Notes under the pieces: generated by a model
Seen by the model: the letters and a program-made list of their open reading frames with translations, nothing else
The model's database searches: none
What the model was told of the DNA's origin: nothing
Part shown: in pieces, positions 9,347-19,162 of the stretch
Numbering within the stretch: the first letter of the stretch is position 1
Layout of the letters: every line of letters begins with the position of its first letter
DNA from: Pseudomonadota bacterium
GTDB lineage: Bacteria > Pseudomonadota > Alphaproteobacteria > Rhizobiales > Xanthobacteraceae
Assembly (NCBI GenBank): GCA_023404705.1
Contig: JAEYAU010000083.1
Coordinates: 1-64,000 of the forward strand
Direction: 5' to 3'
DNA: 64,000 bases
Position numbers and translations under genes: made by a program

Positions 9347-10501
9347 ATGCCGACCAAGACCGAACAGGACATGCTCGCGTGGCTCGCCGGCCAGCGGGGC
9401 GAAATGATCGCCCTGCTCGAGAAGCTCGTGAACACCGATGGCGGCAGCTACGACAAGGCGGGCGTGGACCAGGTCGGCGCCCATTTGCGCGGCTTTCTGG
9501 AAGGCGAGGGGATCGCCTGCGAGACGATCCCGAACCAGACTTTCGGTGACGCGCTGCGCGCCACCATCGGCGGCGAATCCAACACCGCGATCGTGCTGAT
9601 GGGCCATCGCGACACGGTCTTCCCCAAGGGTGAGCCGACGCGCCGTCCCTTCCGCATCGAGAACGGCCGCGCTTACGGTCCGGGCGTCTGCGACATGAAG
9701 GCCGGCCTGGTCATGAATGCGTTCGTGCTCGCCGCCTTCAAGCGCTTCGGCGGCGCGCCCGCGCCGCTGGTCGGCCTGTTCACCTCGGACGAGGAGATCG
9801 GCTCGCCATCCTCGCGCCCCGTCATCGAGGCTGAAGCACGCCGCGCCCGCGCGGTGTTCAACTCCGAGCCCGGCCGTCCGAGCGGCGCCGTGGTCACGGG
9901 CCGCAAGGGCGGCGTGTTTTCGAAGATGACCATCACGGGCAAGGCCGCGCATTCGGGCGGTAACTTCGCCGAAGGCATCAGCGCCATCGAGGAACTCGCG
10001 CGCAAGACCATTGCGCTGCATGCGCTCACCGACCTCACGCGCGGCATCACGGTGAATGTCGGCCTGATCTCGGGCGGGCAGACCGTCAATACGGTCGCGC
10101 CCTGGGCCAAGGCCGAGATCGACCTGCGCTTCGTCACCAAGGCGGACCGCGACGAAGCCATGGCCAAGATCCAGCGCATCGTCGATACCGCGCATGTGCC
10201 TGGCACCACGGCGACGCTGGAGATCTCCGGCGAATTCCTGCCGCTGGTCGAGAGCGACGAGAACAAGCGTCTTTTCCAGCACTATGCGGCCTGCGCACAG
10301 GACATCGGCAGCACGGTGGAGGGCGAGTTCACCGGCGGCTGCGCGGACTCCGGCTTCTCATCGAGCGTCGGTGCGCCGACCATCTGCGCGGTCGGGCCGA
10401 TCGGCGGCAAGGCGCATACGCCCGAGGAGTGGCTCGAGGTCGACAGCATGGTGCCGCGCGCGCAATCGCTCGCCCTCGCGGTGGCGCGGCTCGGGTCGTA
10501 G
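9347..10501 (+). CDS. M20 family metallopeptidase (glutamate carboxypeptidase type)
   Basis: A 384-residue zinc peptidase of the M20/CPG2 group. Likely ligands and catalytic residues are His87 (MGHRDTVF), Asp116 (GVCDMKAG), Glu149/Glu150 (SDEEIGSPSS), Glu174 (NSEPGR) and His357 (GGKAHTPEE); a dimerisation lid domain occupies roughly residues 185-300. It has no signal peptide and starts 21 bases after the permease gene, so it is the last gene of the peptide operon. Together with the transpeptidase-like enzyme it would release glutamate or other amino acids from imported peptides; the exact substrate is inferred. Confidence 0.9.
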   Translation: MPTKTEQDMLAWLAGQRGEMIALLEKLVNTDGGSYDKAGVDQVGAHLRGFLEGEGIACETIPNQTFGDALRATIGGESNTAIVLMGHRDTVFPKGEPTRRPFRIENGRAYGPGVCDMKAGLVMNAFVLAAFKRFGGAPAPLVGLFTSDEEIGSPSSRPVIEAEARRARAVFNSEPGRPSGAVVTGRKGGVFSKMTITGKAAHSGGNFAEGISAIEELARKTIALHALTDLTRGITVNVGLISGGQTVNTVAPWAKAEIDLRFVTKADRDEAMAKIQRIVDTAHVPGTTATLEISGEFLPLVESDENKRLFQHYAACAQDIGSTVEGEFTGGCADSGFSSSVGAPTICAVGPIGGKAHTPEEWLEVDSMVPRAQSLALAVARLGS

Positions 10502-10514
10502 GCGCGGCGCCGCG

Positions 10515-12224
10515 TCAGCGGCGCTTGGCCTGGCTCGTGTCCGCGACCTGATCGATCTCGCTGCGCCTGAGCAGATAATCGAGGCCGCCGACGCGATACC
10601 AGCGATAGCCGTAGCCCTCGATCACCAGCCGATGCTTGCCGTCCTCGCCGGCCTGGCTGTGCTCCTCGGAGAGCAGATTGACCAGCAGCTTGCCGTGCTC
10701 GGCGTGCTCCTCGTCGAGGCCGACTTCGTAGACGATCTCGCGCGGCCGCGAGTCGAAATTGTGCACGAACAGCACCCAGTTGTTGCGCCAGTCGTAGCGC
10801 ATGATCAGCACGGATGGATCGCGTGAGGGGATGATCTCGAAATCGCCCCAGCCGACCTCCGGCACCTCCTTGCGCATGCGGATGATGCGCTCGGTCCAGT
10901 TGAGCAGCGAGTCCGGGTGACGGCGCTGGATCGCGACATTGACGTGCTCGAAGCCGTAGACGCCACCCGTGATCACGGGACACGCCGGCTTCTCGTTCTT
11001 GGTGAATCCGCCGTTCGGCTCGTCCGACCACTGCATCGGCGTGCGGCCGCACTCGCGCTCCGGGAGCGAAAGATCGTCACCCATGCCGATCTCATCGCCA
11101 TAGCGGATCACCGGCGTGCCCGGCAGCGTGAACAGCAGGCTATAGGCGAGCTCCAGCCGCCGGCGATCGTTGTCCATCATCGGCGCGAACCGCCGCCGGA
11201 TGCCGCGGTCGTAGAGCTGCATGCGCGGCTCCGGCCCGAATGCCTCGAACACGCACTTCTGCTGCTTCTTGTCGAGCCGCCCGAGGTCGAGCTCGTCGTG
11301 ATTGCGCAGGAACTGGCCCCATTGCCCGCTCGCGGGCCGCGGCTTTGTTGCCTTCATGGCCTTGACCAGCGGGCGCACATCGGCGGAGGCGAGCGCATAG
11401 AACAGGTGTTGGTTGACCTGGAAGTTGAACATCATGTGCATGCGGTCGCCGTCGTCGCCGAAATATTCGATGTTGAGGTCCGGCACGATATTGGCTTCGG
11501 CGAGAACGATGCAGTCGCCTTGGCGCCACTGCAGGAATTCGCGCAAGTCGCGCAGCATATCGAAGTCCGACTTCGGCTTCTTCACGTGCGGGCCCTTCTC
11601 GCCGATGATGAAGGGCACCGCGTCCATGCGGAAACCCGCGACGCCGAGCTGGATCCAGAAGCCCATGATCTTCAGGATCTCGGCCCGCACCTCCGGATGC
11701 GCCGTGTTGAGGTCCGGCTGGAAGTCGTAGAAGCGGTGGAAGTAGTAGGCCTTCGCGTCGGGCTGGTAGGTCCAGGTCGTCTTCTGCACGCCCGGGAACA
11801 CCATGCCCTGGTTCGCACTCGCGGGCTTCTTCTTCGACCACACGTACCAGTCGCGATACTTCGAGTCCGGATTCTTGCAGGCATCCTTGAACCAGGAATG
11901 CTGGTTCGAGGTGTGATTGACGACGAGGTCGATCAGCACGCGGATGCCGCGCTGCTTGGCGCCGTGCGTGAACTCGACGAAGTCGCCGAGCGTGCCGTAG
12001 CGCGGATCGACCGTGTAGTAGTCCGAAATGTCGTAGCCGTGATCCTTGTTCGGCGAAGCCTGGAACGGGTGCAGCCAGATCGCCGTGACGCCGAGGCCGT
12101 GCAGATAATCGAGCCGCCGCACCAGCCCCTTGAAGTCGCCGATGCCGTCGCCGTCCGCATCCATATAGGTGCCGACCGAGAGCGAATAGATGATCGCGTT
12201 CTTGTACCAGAGGTCGTTGATCAT
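10515..12224 (-). CDS. GH13 alpha-amylase family protein, trehalose-synthase-like
   Basis: A 569-residue cytoplasmic glycoside hydrolase family 13 enzyme. The start LWYKNAIIYSLSVGTYMD and GIGDFKGL match the trehalose synthase/maltose glucosyltransferase group (GH13_16). The catalytic triad is intact: Asp201 (GFRMDAV), Glu243 (LAEAN) and Asp310 (RNHDELDL), with DLVVNHTS as conserved region I. It lacks the maltokinase domain sometimes fused to TreS. The usual reaction is maltose-trehalose interconversion, but related proteins act as glucosidases, so specificity is not certain. It is convergent with the M20 gene (13 bases apart) and divergent from the VTT gene. Confidence 0.85.
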   Translation of the reverse strand: MINDLWYKNAIIYSLSVGTYMDADGDGIGDFKGLVRRLDYLHGLGVTAIWLHPFQASPNKDHGYDISDYYTVDPRYGTLGDFVEFTHGAKQRGIRVLIDLVVNHTSNQHSWFKDACKNPDSKYRDWYVWSKKKPASANQGMVFPGVQKTTWTYQPDAKAYYFHRFYDFQPDLNTAHPEVRAEILKIMGFWIQLGVAGFRMDAVPFIIGEKGPHVKKPKSDFDMLRDLREFLQWRQGDCIVLAEANIVPDLNIEYFGDDGDRMHMMFNFQVNQHLFYALASADVRPLVKAMKATKPRPASGQWGQFLRNHDELDLGRLDKKQQKCVFEAFGPEPRMQLYDRGIRRRFAPMMDNDRRRLELAYSLLFTLPGTPVIRYGDEIGMGDDLSLPERECGRTPMQWSDEPNGGFTKNEKPACPVITGGVYGFEHVNVAIQRRHPDSLLNWTERIIRMRKEVPEVGWGDFEIIPSRDPSVLIMRYDWRNNWVLFVHNFDSRPREIVYEVGLDEEHAEHGKLLVNLLSEEHSQAGEDGKHRLVIEGYGYRWYRVGGLDYLLRRSEIDQVADTSQAKRR

Positions 12225-12394
12225 GGAGGACTCGCGGGATCATGCGCATGCCGGCCGCATGCATCGCGACGACAATCGGCAACGCCGGCTTTGGTTTCCC
12301 CACGGGAAGAAGAAGCGGGCGGCCGGAACCTGAGGGAACTCTTTGCCTCCCAGAAAGGTTCTCGGCCCGTAGCCGCTTCCACCGGGATGGACAC

Positions 12395-13162
12395 GTGTCA
12401 GCAACAGAGACGCTGAAGACCGTTACGTCGGACGTGCAGGAGACCTTGAGCAAGGTCCCGCTCTGGCCCTGGATCCTGGGCGCCGCCGTGATCGTAGCGC
12501 TCTGTTTCGCCTGGTTCATGCTCCCGATCGGAGACTGGCTGCAGCAGTTCAGCGAGTGGGTCAGGAGCCTCGGCGTTCTCGGGGTTGTCGCGATCGCGCT
12601 CGGATACGTGATCGGCACGGTCCTGTTGGTGCCCGGCTCGCCCATGACCATCGCGGCGGGGGTCGCCTACGGCTGGTGGGCGTTCCCGCTGGTCCTGGTT
12701 GCCGCGACGGTCGGCGCGACCGCGGCCTTCCTGGTCAGCCGCCACTTCGTGCAGCACAAGGTGCACGAGGCGCTCGAAAGCAAGCGCTCGCTGCGCGCGG
12801 CCGCCGAGGCGGTCGACGAGGAGGGCTGGAAGGTGCTGCTGCTCCTGCGGCTGAGCCCGGTCGTGCCGTTCAACGCGCAGAACTATGTCTATGGCGCGAC
12901 CAGCGTCCCGCTGTTCAGCTATGTCTGGGCGACGGCGGTGGGTATCATTCCGGGCACCGCGCTCGACGTCTATTTCGGCAGCCTCGGCACGGCCGATGGC
13001 CAGAGCAGCGGTGCAGCCGGATGGATCGTCGCCGGCGTCGGGCTCGTCGCCACGGCGGTCGCGGGTGTGCTGGTCGGCCGCAAGGCCCGCGCCAAGCTGC
13101 GAGAGCACGGCGGCGATGGGCAGTCCGACCAGGGCGAGGCAACCGCGCGGGGCGCCGCCTGA
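12395..13162 (+). CDS. TVP38/TMEM64 (VTT domain) membrane protein
   Basis: A 255-residue inner-membrane protein of the VTT/SNARE-associated family related to DedA. Several hydrophobic segments are seen, with the family signatures GTVLLVPGSPMTIAAGVAYG and, later, RLSPVVPFNAQNYVYGAT. A charged C-terminal tail follows the last helix. DedA/VTT proteins are linked to lipid scrambling and membrane homeostasis; a specific role is not evident. The GTG at 12395 has a GGGATGG element upstream; the longer ATG at 12242 would add 51 residues of non-membrane, low-complexity sequence. The 170-base gap to the GH13 gene is a divergent promoter region. Confidence 0.82.
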   Translation: MSATETLKTVTSDVQETLSKVPLWPWILGAAVIVALCFAWFMLPIGDWLQQFSEWVRSLGVLGVVAIALGYVIGTVLLVPGSPMTIAAGVAYGWWAFPLVLVAATVGATAAFLVSRHFVQHKVHEALESKRSLRAAAEAVDEEGWKVLLLLRLSPVVPFNAQNYVYGATSVPLFSYVWATAVGIIPGTALDVYFGSLGTADGQSSGAAGWIVAGVGLVATAVAGVLVGRKARAKLREHGGDGQSDQGEATARGAA

Positions 13163-13228
13163 GACCGCGGCCTCTCCCTCATTTCGTGGCCTCCGGGTAC
13201 ACTCGGTTGGACATGGGGGAGGTACGCC

Positions 13229-14533
13229 ATGAGGCGCGACCGCTACGATCTTGCGCTGACGACGACCTCGGATGAGGCCGCCGCGGCTTATGGCGAGGGA
13301 ATGGATTACGTTCTCGCCGGCTGGTCGAATGCCGATGCTGCGCTCGACCGTGCGATCGCGGCCGATCCAGGTTTCGCGCTCGCCCATATCGCCTGGGCGC
13401 GCGTCCACCAGATCCAGGGAGAAGGCGCCGAAGCGCGCGCCGCGGCTGCGCGGGCGCGACAGACGGTGGCTTCCGCCACGCCGCGCGAGCAGCGGCACGT
13501 CGCGATCATCGCGGATGCGCTCGAGGGCAAGCCCGCGCAGGCGCTTCGCGCGGCCGAGCAGCATCTGGAGGATTATCCGCGCGATGCGCTCGTGCTCTCC
13601 ATGCTGCTCGGCGCCTTCGGTCTCTATGCCTTCTCGGGGCGCGCCGATCACGACGCCGCCAAGGTCGCGATCCTGCGGCGACATGCGGGCCATTACGGCG
13701 ATGACTGGTGGTTCCTCACCTATCTCGGCTGGTCGCACACCGAGGCCGGCGATCTCGCGCTCGGCCGCGATCTCTCCGAACGCGCGATCGGTCTGCGCCG
13801 CGCCAACGGTCACGGCGCGCACGGGCTCGCGCATGCCTGCTTCGAGCAGGGTGATGTCGCGACCGGCCGCACGTTCCTGAACGACTGGCTGCCGGCCCAT
13901 GACGGCGCCAGCATCCTCAACGGCCATCTCGCGTGGCATCTCGCGCTGCTGTCGATCGAGCAAGACGATCTCGACGGCGCGCTCGAGATCTATCGGCAGC
14001 GCATCCAGCCCTCCGTCTCGCGCGCACCGCCGCTCAACCTGCTGACCGATGCAGCCTCGCTGCTCTGGCGCGTCGCGCTCGCGGACGGCCGCGCGCTCAG
14101 TCCGCTGTGGGACGACATCGCGGCTTATGGTGATCGCGTGTTTCCTCGCGCAGGCATTCATTTTGCCGATCTGCATCAGGTGCTGATCGCGGCCGCCCGC
14201 GGCGATAAGCCGGCGCTGGAGCGCCGGCTGAGCGAGCTGGAGGCGCGCCACGCGGATGGCAAGCTCGCGCCCGGCAAGACGATGCTCGAACTCTGCCGCG
14301 GCATCGAAGCCTTCGCGGCCGGCCGCTACGACGACACGATCCGCTTGCTCGGGCCGGCTCTATCCGACGTCGCGCGCGTCGGCGGCAGCCATGCGCAGCG
14401 CGAACTGTTCGAGGACACGCTGATCGTCGCCTGCTTGCGCGCCGGAAAGGGCGCGCAGGCGCATGCCCTGATCGATGGGCGCCTGCACCGCCGGCCCTCG
14501 CGCCGCGACGAAGGGTGGCGGCGACAGGCCTGA
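13229..14533 (+). CDS. TPR protein of the TTC38 family
   Basis: A 434-residue soluble protein made of tetratricopeptide-like helical pairs. Early repeats carry LDRAIAADPGFALAHIAWAR; the central GHGAHGLAHACFEQGDVATGR segment and the downstream NGHLAWHLALL block match the TTC38 family, for which no biochemical function is established. It has a good ribosome site (GGGGAGG nine bases before ATG) and stands alone, 66 bases after the VTT gene. Confidence 0.8.
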   Translation: MRRDRYDLALTTTSDEAAAAYGEGMDYVLAGWSNADAALDRAIAADPGFALAHIAWARVHQIQGEGAEARAAAARARQTVASATPREQRHVAIIADALEGKPAQALRAAEQHLEDYPRDALVLSMLLGAFGLYAFSGRADHDAAKVAILRRHAGHYGDDWWFLTYLGWSHTEAGDLALGRDLSERAIGLRRANGHGAHGLAHACFEQGDVATGRTFLNDWLPAHDGASILNGHLAWHLALLSIEQDDLDGALEIYRQRIQPSVSRAPPLNLLTDAASLLWRVALADGRALSPLWDDIAAYGDRVFPRAGIHFADLHQVLIAAARGDKPALERRLSELEARHADGKLAPGKTMLELCRGIEAFAAGRYDDTIRLLGPALSDVARVGGSHAQRELFEDTLIVACLRAGKGAQAHALIDGRLHRRPSRRDEGWRRQA

Positions 14534-14592
14534 GGGCGCTGGTTTCGCCATGTCGCACCGGAAGCTGGCAGGCCGTGAAGGCGCGCCTATAT

Positions 14593-14621
14593 GGGCGGCT
14601 TGCGGGCGCGGCCCGCCGCCC
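14593..14621 (+). other. GC-rich hairpin before the ene-reductase gene
   Basis: GGGCGGC at 14593-14599 pairs with GCCGCCC at 14615-14621, and inside it GGGC pairs with GCCC around a GCG loop, with TTGC bulged. No U tract follows, so it is not a classical terminator. It lies between the TPR gene stop and the next start, 50 bases upstream of the latter, and may end or shield a transcript. Confidence 0.5.
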
Positions 14622-14672
14622 TATGATCCCGCATCTCCTCATTTCTCCCCGCACCCGGAACGCTCATCCATC

Positions 14673-15773
14673 ATGACCAGTGCCCTGTTCGCTCCCCTTC
14701 GCCTGCGCGAGCTCGAGCTCGACAACCGCATCATCATCTCGCCGATGTGCCAGTACAGCGCCGATGACGGCGTCGCCAATGACTGGCACATGACGCATCT
14801 CGGCATGCTGGCGAACTCGGGGGCCTCGCTGGTCGTGATCGAGGCGACCGCGGTGGAGCGGCCCGGCCGCATCACGCATGGCTGCCTCGGCCTCTATTCG
14901 GACGCCTGCGAGGATGCGCTCGCGCGCGTGCTCGCCCATTGCAGGCGCATCGGCACCGCGAAGCTCGGCATCCAGATCGGCCATGCGGGCCGCAAGGCGT
15001 CCTCGCAACGCCCGTGGGAAGGCGGCCTCGGCCTCAAGTCGCCCGACGACCCCTGGGAGACGATCGCCCCGTCGCCGATCCCGTTCGGCGCCGCTTGGCC
15101 CGCGCCGCGCGCCGCGACCGAAGAGGACCTCGCGCGCATTCGCGAGGCCTTCGTGGCTGCTGCGCAGCGTGCGGTCCGCGCCGGCATCGACACGATCGAG
15201 CTGCACATGGCGCACGGCTACCTCGTGCACAGCTTCGTCTCGCCGATCTCCAACAAGCGCAACGATGCCTATGGCGGCCCGATGGAGGCGCGCATGCGCT
15301 TCCCGCTCGAGATCCTGCGCGCGGTCCGCGCCGCGATTCCCGCCGGCATGCCGCTCGGCGCGCGCATCACGGGCAGCGACTGGCTGGACGGCGGCCTCAC
15401 GCCGGACGATGCCGTGACCTTCGTCAATGCCATGAAAGGTGAGGGCCTCGACTTCGTCTGCGTCTCCTCCGGCGGCATCACGGCAGACACCCGTAACCCC
15501 ACGTCGCCGGCGTACAATGTGCCGATCGCCGAGAAGGTGCGCCGCGAGACCGGCGTCGCGACCCGCGCGGTCGGACTGATCCTCACCCCGCGGCAGGCCG
15601 AGGAAATCGTCGCCGAGGGCAAGGCCGACATGATCGCGCTCGCCCGCGCCATGCTCGACGACCCGCGCTGGGGCTGGCATGCGGCCCGGGAACTCGGCGC
15701 CGAGGTCCGTCGCGCGGCGCAATATCTGCGCGTGGGGCCCAAGCTCTGGGCGGGCGCCACGCTGCGCAGCTGA
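14673..15773 (+). CDS. NADH:flavin oxidoreductase, YqjM-type old yellow enzyme
   Basis: A 366-residue FMN-dependent ene-reductase that reduces activated C=C bonds with NAD(P)H. It belongs to the thermophilic-like/YqjM class: Cys26 and Tyr28 in SPMCQYSA, the substrate-binding pair His178/His181 with Tyr183 in ELHMAHGYLVHSF, and the C-terminal LARAMLDDPRW segment. The ATG at 14673 gives the family start MTSALFAPLRL; upstream in-frame codons would add 66 unrelated residues. Monocistronic by its flanking gaps. The physiological substrate cannot be read from context. Confidence 0.92.
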   Translation: MTSALFAPLRLRELELDNRIIISPMCQYSADDGVANDWHMTHLGMLANSGASLVVIEATAVERPGRITHGCLGLYSDACEDALARVLAHCRRIGTAKLGIQIGHAGRKASSQRPWEGGLGLKSPDDPWETIAPSPIPFGAAWPAPRAATEEDLARIREAFVAAAQRAVRAGIDTIELHMAHGYLVHSFVSPISNKRNDAYGGPMEARMRFPLEILRAVRAAIPAGMPLGARITGSDWLDGGLTPDDAVTFVNAMKGEGLDFVCVSSGGITADTRNPTSPAYNVPIAEKVRRETGVATRAVGLILTPRQAEEIVAEGKADMIALARAMLDDPRWGWHAARELGAEVRRAAQYLRVGPKLWAGATLRS

Positions 15774-15881
15774 GGAACCGTGCGGTTTCGCATGTTTCCC
15801 ATGTGCAACTTGGCGTTATTTCGGCTTGAGTCGTGAGACCGAACGGCGAAGATTGGGTATCGCACTCCGGATTCGGGAACG

Positions 15882-16646
15882 ATGCCACGGCCTCTGGCTA
15901 TTCGGCGTCATAACGAGATCGTCCAGCGCCTGCGCGCGGCCGGCTCGGTGAGCGTCGGCGAACTCGCCAACGCGTTCGGCGTCTCGCACGAGACCATCCG
16001 GCGCGACCTGAAGCTGCTTGCCGATCAGGGTCATCTCGACGTCGTTCACGGCGGCGCGGCGCGTCGCGGCATGATGGAGCCCGCGATCGCGCAGCGCCTC
16101 GCCGAGAACGCCGAGGGCAAGGCCGCGATCGCCCGCGCGGCTGCGCGGCTGGTCCCGGAAGGCGGCTCCGTGCTGCTCGATTCCGGCACCACCACGGCCG
16201 CGCTGGTGCTCGAGCTTGCGATGCGGCCCGGGCTGACGATCTGCACCAACTCGCTCAATCACGCGACCACGCTCTGCCGCGTCGCCGGCAATCGCGTCGT
16301 CATGCTGGGCGGCGAGGTGGACGCCAATGACGAGGCGACCTTCGGCGTCGGCGCCGTGACGGGCCTCGACACCATCCGGGTCGATGTCGCCTTCGTCGGC
16401 GTCGGCGGCTTCGCCGAGGACGGCAGCCTCACCGACTATTCCCATGTGGCGGCCGAGCTGCGCGGCCGCATGATCCTGGCGGGGCGCGCCTATTTAGTGG
16501 GCGACCACACCAAATTCACGCGCCGGACCGCGTTCCGCGTGCCGCATTTCGACAAGGCGGTCGGCGTGATCTCGGACCGGGCGCCCGAACGGGCGTTGTC
16601 GAGTTCCTGGGCTGCGCGTGGGTTGGAGCTGATCGTCGCAAAATGA
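15882..16646 (+). CDS. DeoR family transcriptional regulator
   Basis: A 254-residue DeoR-type regulator. The N-terminal winged helix (about residues 10-60) carries VGELANAFGVSHETIRRDLKLL, followed by the LVHGGA-like hinge (DVVHGGAARRG) and a DeoRC sensor domain with LDSGTTTAALVLEL and the FVGVGGF motif, which in this family binds a sugar phosphate or related ligand. It lies 56 bases upstream of the dimethylglycine-dehydrogenase-like gene on the same strand and is the obvious candidate regulator of it and the exporter, though such a ligand would be atypical for the pathway. Confidence 0.9.
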   Translation: MPRPLAIRRHNEIVQRLRAAGSVSVGELANAFGVSHETIRRDLKLLADQGHLDVVHGGAARRGMMEPAIAQRLAENAEGKAAIARAAARLVPEGGSVLLDSGTTTAALVLELAMRPGLTICTNSLNHATTLCRVAGNRVVMLGGEVDANDEATFGVGAVTGLDTIRVDVAFVGVGGFAEDGSLTDYSHVAAELRGRMILAGRAYLVGDHTKFTRRTAFRVPHFDKAVGVISDRAPERALSSSWAARGLELIVAK

Positions 16647-16702
16647 AGTGGTAATATGTGGCGTTGTGCGGGAAAGGTTCGCCGCGCAAAGGCGAGCTCC
16701 CC

Positions 16703-19162
16703 ATGGCCGAAGCGACCCCACCCACTGCAGCCCGCGTCGTCATCATCGGCGGCGGCGTGGTCGGCTGCTCGGTCGCCTATCACCTGACGCGCGCCGGCTG
16801 GCGCGACGTGGTGCTGATCGAGCAGGGGCGGCTCACCAGCGGCACCACATGGCATGCGGCCGGCCTGGTCGGGCAGCTGCGCTCGCATCCCAACATGACC
16901 CGGATGGTGCAGCACTCGGCCGAGCTCTATGCCGCGCTCGAGGCCGAGACCGGGCAGGCGACGGGCTTCAAGCAATGCGGCTCGGTGCTGGTCGCGCGCA
17001 CCGATGAGCGCATGATGCTCCTCAAGCGCATCGCCTCTTCGGCGCAGGTGCATGGCGTCGAGTGCCACGTGATCTCGCCGCAGGAGGCGGGCGCGCGCTA
17101 TCCGATCATGCGCACCGACGATCTCGTCGGCGGGCTCTGGCTGCCGCGCGACGGCAAGGTGAATCCGGCCGACGTGACGCAGGCGCTCGCGCGCGGTGCG
17201 CGCCGCAACGGCGCGCGCATCTTCGAGAAGACGCGCGTGACCGCGATCCATACGAAGAACGGCCGCGCGGTCGGCGTCGCGACCTCGCGCGGCGACATCG
17301 CGGCCGAGGTGGTGGTGAACTGCGCCGGCCAGTGGGCGCGCCAGGTCGGGCAGCTTGCGGGCGCGACGGTGCCGCTGCATTCGGCCGAGCACATGTACAT
17401 CGTTACCGGGCCGATCCCCGGCGTCACGCCCGATCTGCCGGTGCTGCGCGACCCCGACGGCTACATCTACTTCAAGGAGGAAGTCGGCGGCCTGCTGATG
17501 GGCGGCTTCGAGCCGGAAGCAAAGCCGTGGGGCATGAAGGGCATCCCGGACGATTTCGAGTTCGGCATGCTCCCCGACGACTGGGACCAGTTTCAGATCC
17601 TGATGGAGAACGCGCTGCGGCGCGTGCCCGCGCTCGAGACAGCGCCGATCAAGACCTTCATGAACGGGCCCGAGAGCTTCACGCCCGACAACAACTTCGT
17701 CATGGGCGAGGCGCCGGAGCTTCGAAACTTCTTCGTCGCGGCCGGCTTCAACTCGATCGGCATCGCTTGCGGCGGCGGGGCAGGGCGCGCGCTCGCCGAG
17801 TGGATCATGGCGGGCGAGCCGAGCTCAGACCTCTGGCCCGTGGACATCCGCCGCTTCGCCCCGTTCCACGGCGAGCCAGGCTTCCTGCACGATCGCGTCA
17901 AGGAGGTGCTCGGCCTGCACTACATGATGCCGTGGCCGAACCGCGAGCTGCAGTCGGCGCGGCCGCTGCGCACGTCGCCGTTGTACGAGCGGCTGGCCGC
18001 AAAGCACGCCATGTTCGGCTCGAAGTTCGGCTGGGAGCGGCCGCTGTTCTTCGCGCCGAGCGCCGCCGAGGCGCGGCTCGACTACTCGTTCGGCCGGCAG
18101 AGCTGGTTCGAGCTGGCGCGCGCCGAGCACGTCGCGACGCGCAATGCGGTCACACTTTTCGATCTGTCCTCGTTCGCGAAATTCGCCGTGCGCGGCCGCG
18201 GTGCCGAAGCGCTGCTGCAGCGCCTCTGCGCCAACACCATCGCGGTGCCGCCCGGCGCTACGGTCTATACCGGCCTGCTCAACGCACGCGGCACTTACGA
18301 GAGCGATCTCACGGTATCGCGGCTCGCGGCCGACGACTTCATGCTCGTCACCGGCACCGCGCAGGCGACGCGCGATGCCGATTGGATCCGCCGTCACATC
18401 ACGACGGAGGACGTGAGCCTTGCGGACATCACGGCCGATCACGCGGTGCTTGCCGTGATGGGCCCGCAATCTCGCACGCTGCTCGCGCGCGTGACCCCGG
18501 CGCCGCTCGACGACGCGGCGTTTCCGTTCGGCGCCGTGCAGCGCATCGCCATTGCAGGCGTCGGCCTGCTGGCGGTGCGCCGCTCCTATGTGGGCGAGCT
18601 CGGCTGGGAGCTTTATGTTCCTACCGACGGCGCCGGCGCGGTCTATGATGCGCTGATGAATCACGGCACCGATCTTGGCCTGCGCGACGCGGGCTATTAC
18701 GCGCTCGAATCGCTGCGGCTCGAGAAGGGCTATCGCGCCTGGGGCCGCGAGCTCACGCCCGACCGCAATCCCTATGAGGCCGGTCTCGGCTTCGCGGTGC
18801 GCCTCGACAAGGGCGATTTCATCGGCCGCGACGCCGTGGTGGGCGCGCGCGCGAAGCCGCCGATGCGCCGTCTCCTGTCGTTTGTCGCGCAAGCGCCCGA
18901 CACGCCGCTCGCCCATGGCGGTGAGCTCATCTTGCGCAACGGCGCGCCCGCAGGCGAGGTGATCTCGGCGGCCTATGGCTACACGCTCGGCGCGCTGGTG
19001 GCGCTCGGCTATGTCGCGACGCGCGGCGAGCCTGTCGACGATGGCTGGCTCGCGGCGCGCTTCGAGATCGACATCGCGGGCGAGCGCGTGCCCGTGCGGG
19101 CGAGCCTGCGCGCGCCCTACGATCCGAAAGGCACGAGGCTCACGGGGGCGCGCGCCGCCTGA
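16703..19162 (+). CDS. FAD-dependent dehydrogenase with GcvT domain (dimethylglycine/sarcosine dehydrogenase-like)
   Basis: An 819-residue fusion typical of dimethylglycine and sarcosine dehydrogenases: an N-terminal DAO-type FAD domain (about 1-390; dinucleotide motif VVIIGGGVVGCS), a short FAO_M linker, a folate-binding GcvT domain (about 450-720) and a C-terminal GcvT barrel (about 730-815). The His in TTWHAAGL corresponds to the residue that carries covalent FAD in characterised dimethylglycine dehydrogenases. It would demethylate an N-methylated glycine and pass the carbon to tetrahydrofolate. The start is the ATG at 16703; the GTG at 16658 would prefix 15 non-conserved residues. It is coupled to the exporter gene by a TGATG overlap. 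Confidence 0.88.
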   Translation: MAEATPPTAARVVIIGGGVVGCSVAYHLTRAGWRDVVLIEQGRLTSGTTWHAAGLVGQLRSHPNMTRMVQHSAELYAALEAETGQATGFKQCGSVLVARTDERMMLLKRIASSAQVHGVECHVISPQEAGARYPIMRTDDLVGGLWLPRDGKVNPADVTQALARGARRNGARIFEKTRVTAIHTKNGRAVGVATSRGDIAAEVVVNCAGQWARQVGQLAGATVPLHSAEHMYIVTGPIPGVTPDLPVLRDPDGYIYFKEEVGGLLMGGFEPEAKPWGMKGIPDDFEFGMLPDDWDQFQILMENALRRVPALETAPIKTFMNGPESFTPDNNFVMGEAPELRNFFVAAGFNSIGIACGGGAGRALAEWIMAGEPSSDLWPVDIRRFAPFHGEPGFLHDRVKEVLGLHYMMPWPNRELQSARPLRTSPLYERLAAKHAMFGSKFGWERPLFFAPSAAEARLDYSFGRQSWFELARAEHVATRNAVTLFDLSSFAKFAVRGRGAEALLQRLCANTIAVPPGATVYTGLLNARGTYESDLTVSRLAADDFMLVTGTAQATRDADWIRRHITTEDVSLADITADHAVLAVMGPQSRTLLARVTPAPLDDAAFPFGAVQRIAIAGVGLLAVRRSYVGELGWELYVPTDGAGAVYDALMNHGTDLGLRDAGYYALESLRLEKGYRAWGRELTPDRNPYEAGLGFAVRLDKGDFIGRDAVVGARAKPPMRRLLSFVAQAPDTPLAHGGELILRNGAPAGEVISAAYGYTLGALVALGYVATRGEPVDDGWLAARFEIDIAGERVPVRASLRAPYDPKGTRLTGARAA

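Noticed and set aside
10917..12416. Plus-strand open frame of 499 codons
   Set aside because: Antisense to the GH13 gene, whose catalytic triad and family blocks are complete on the minus strand.
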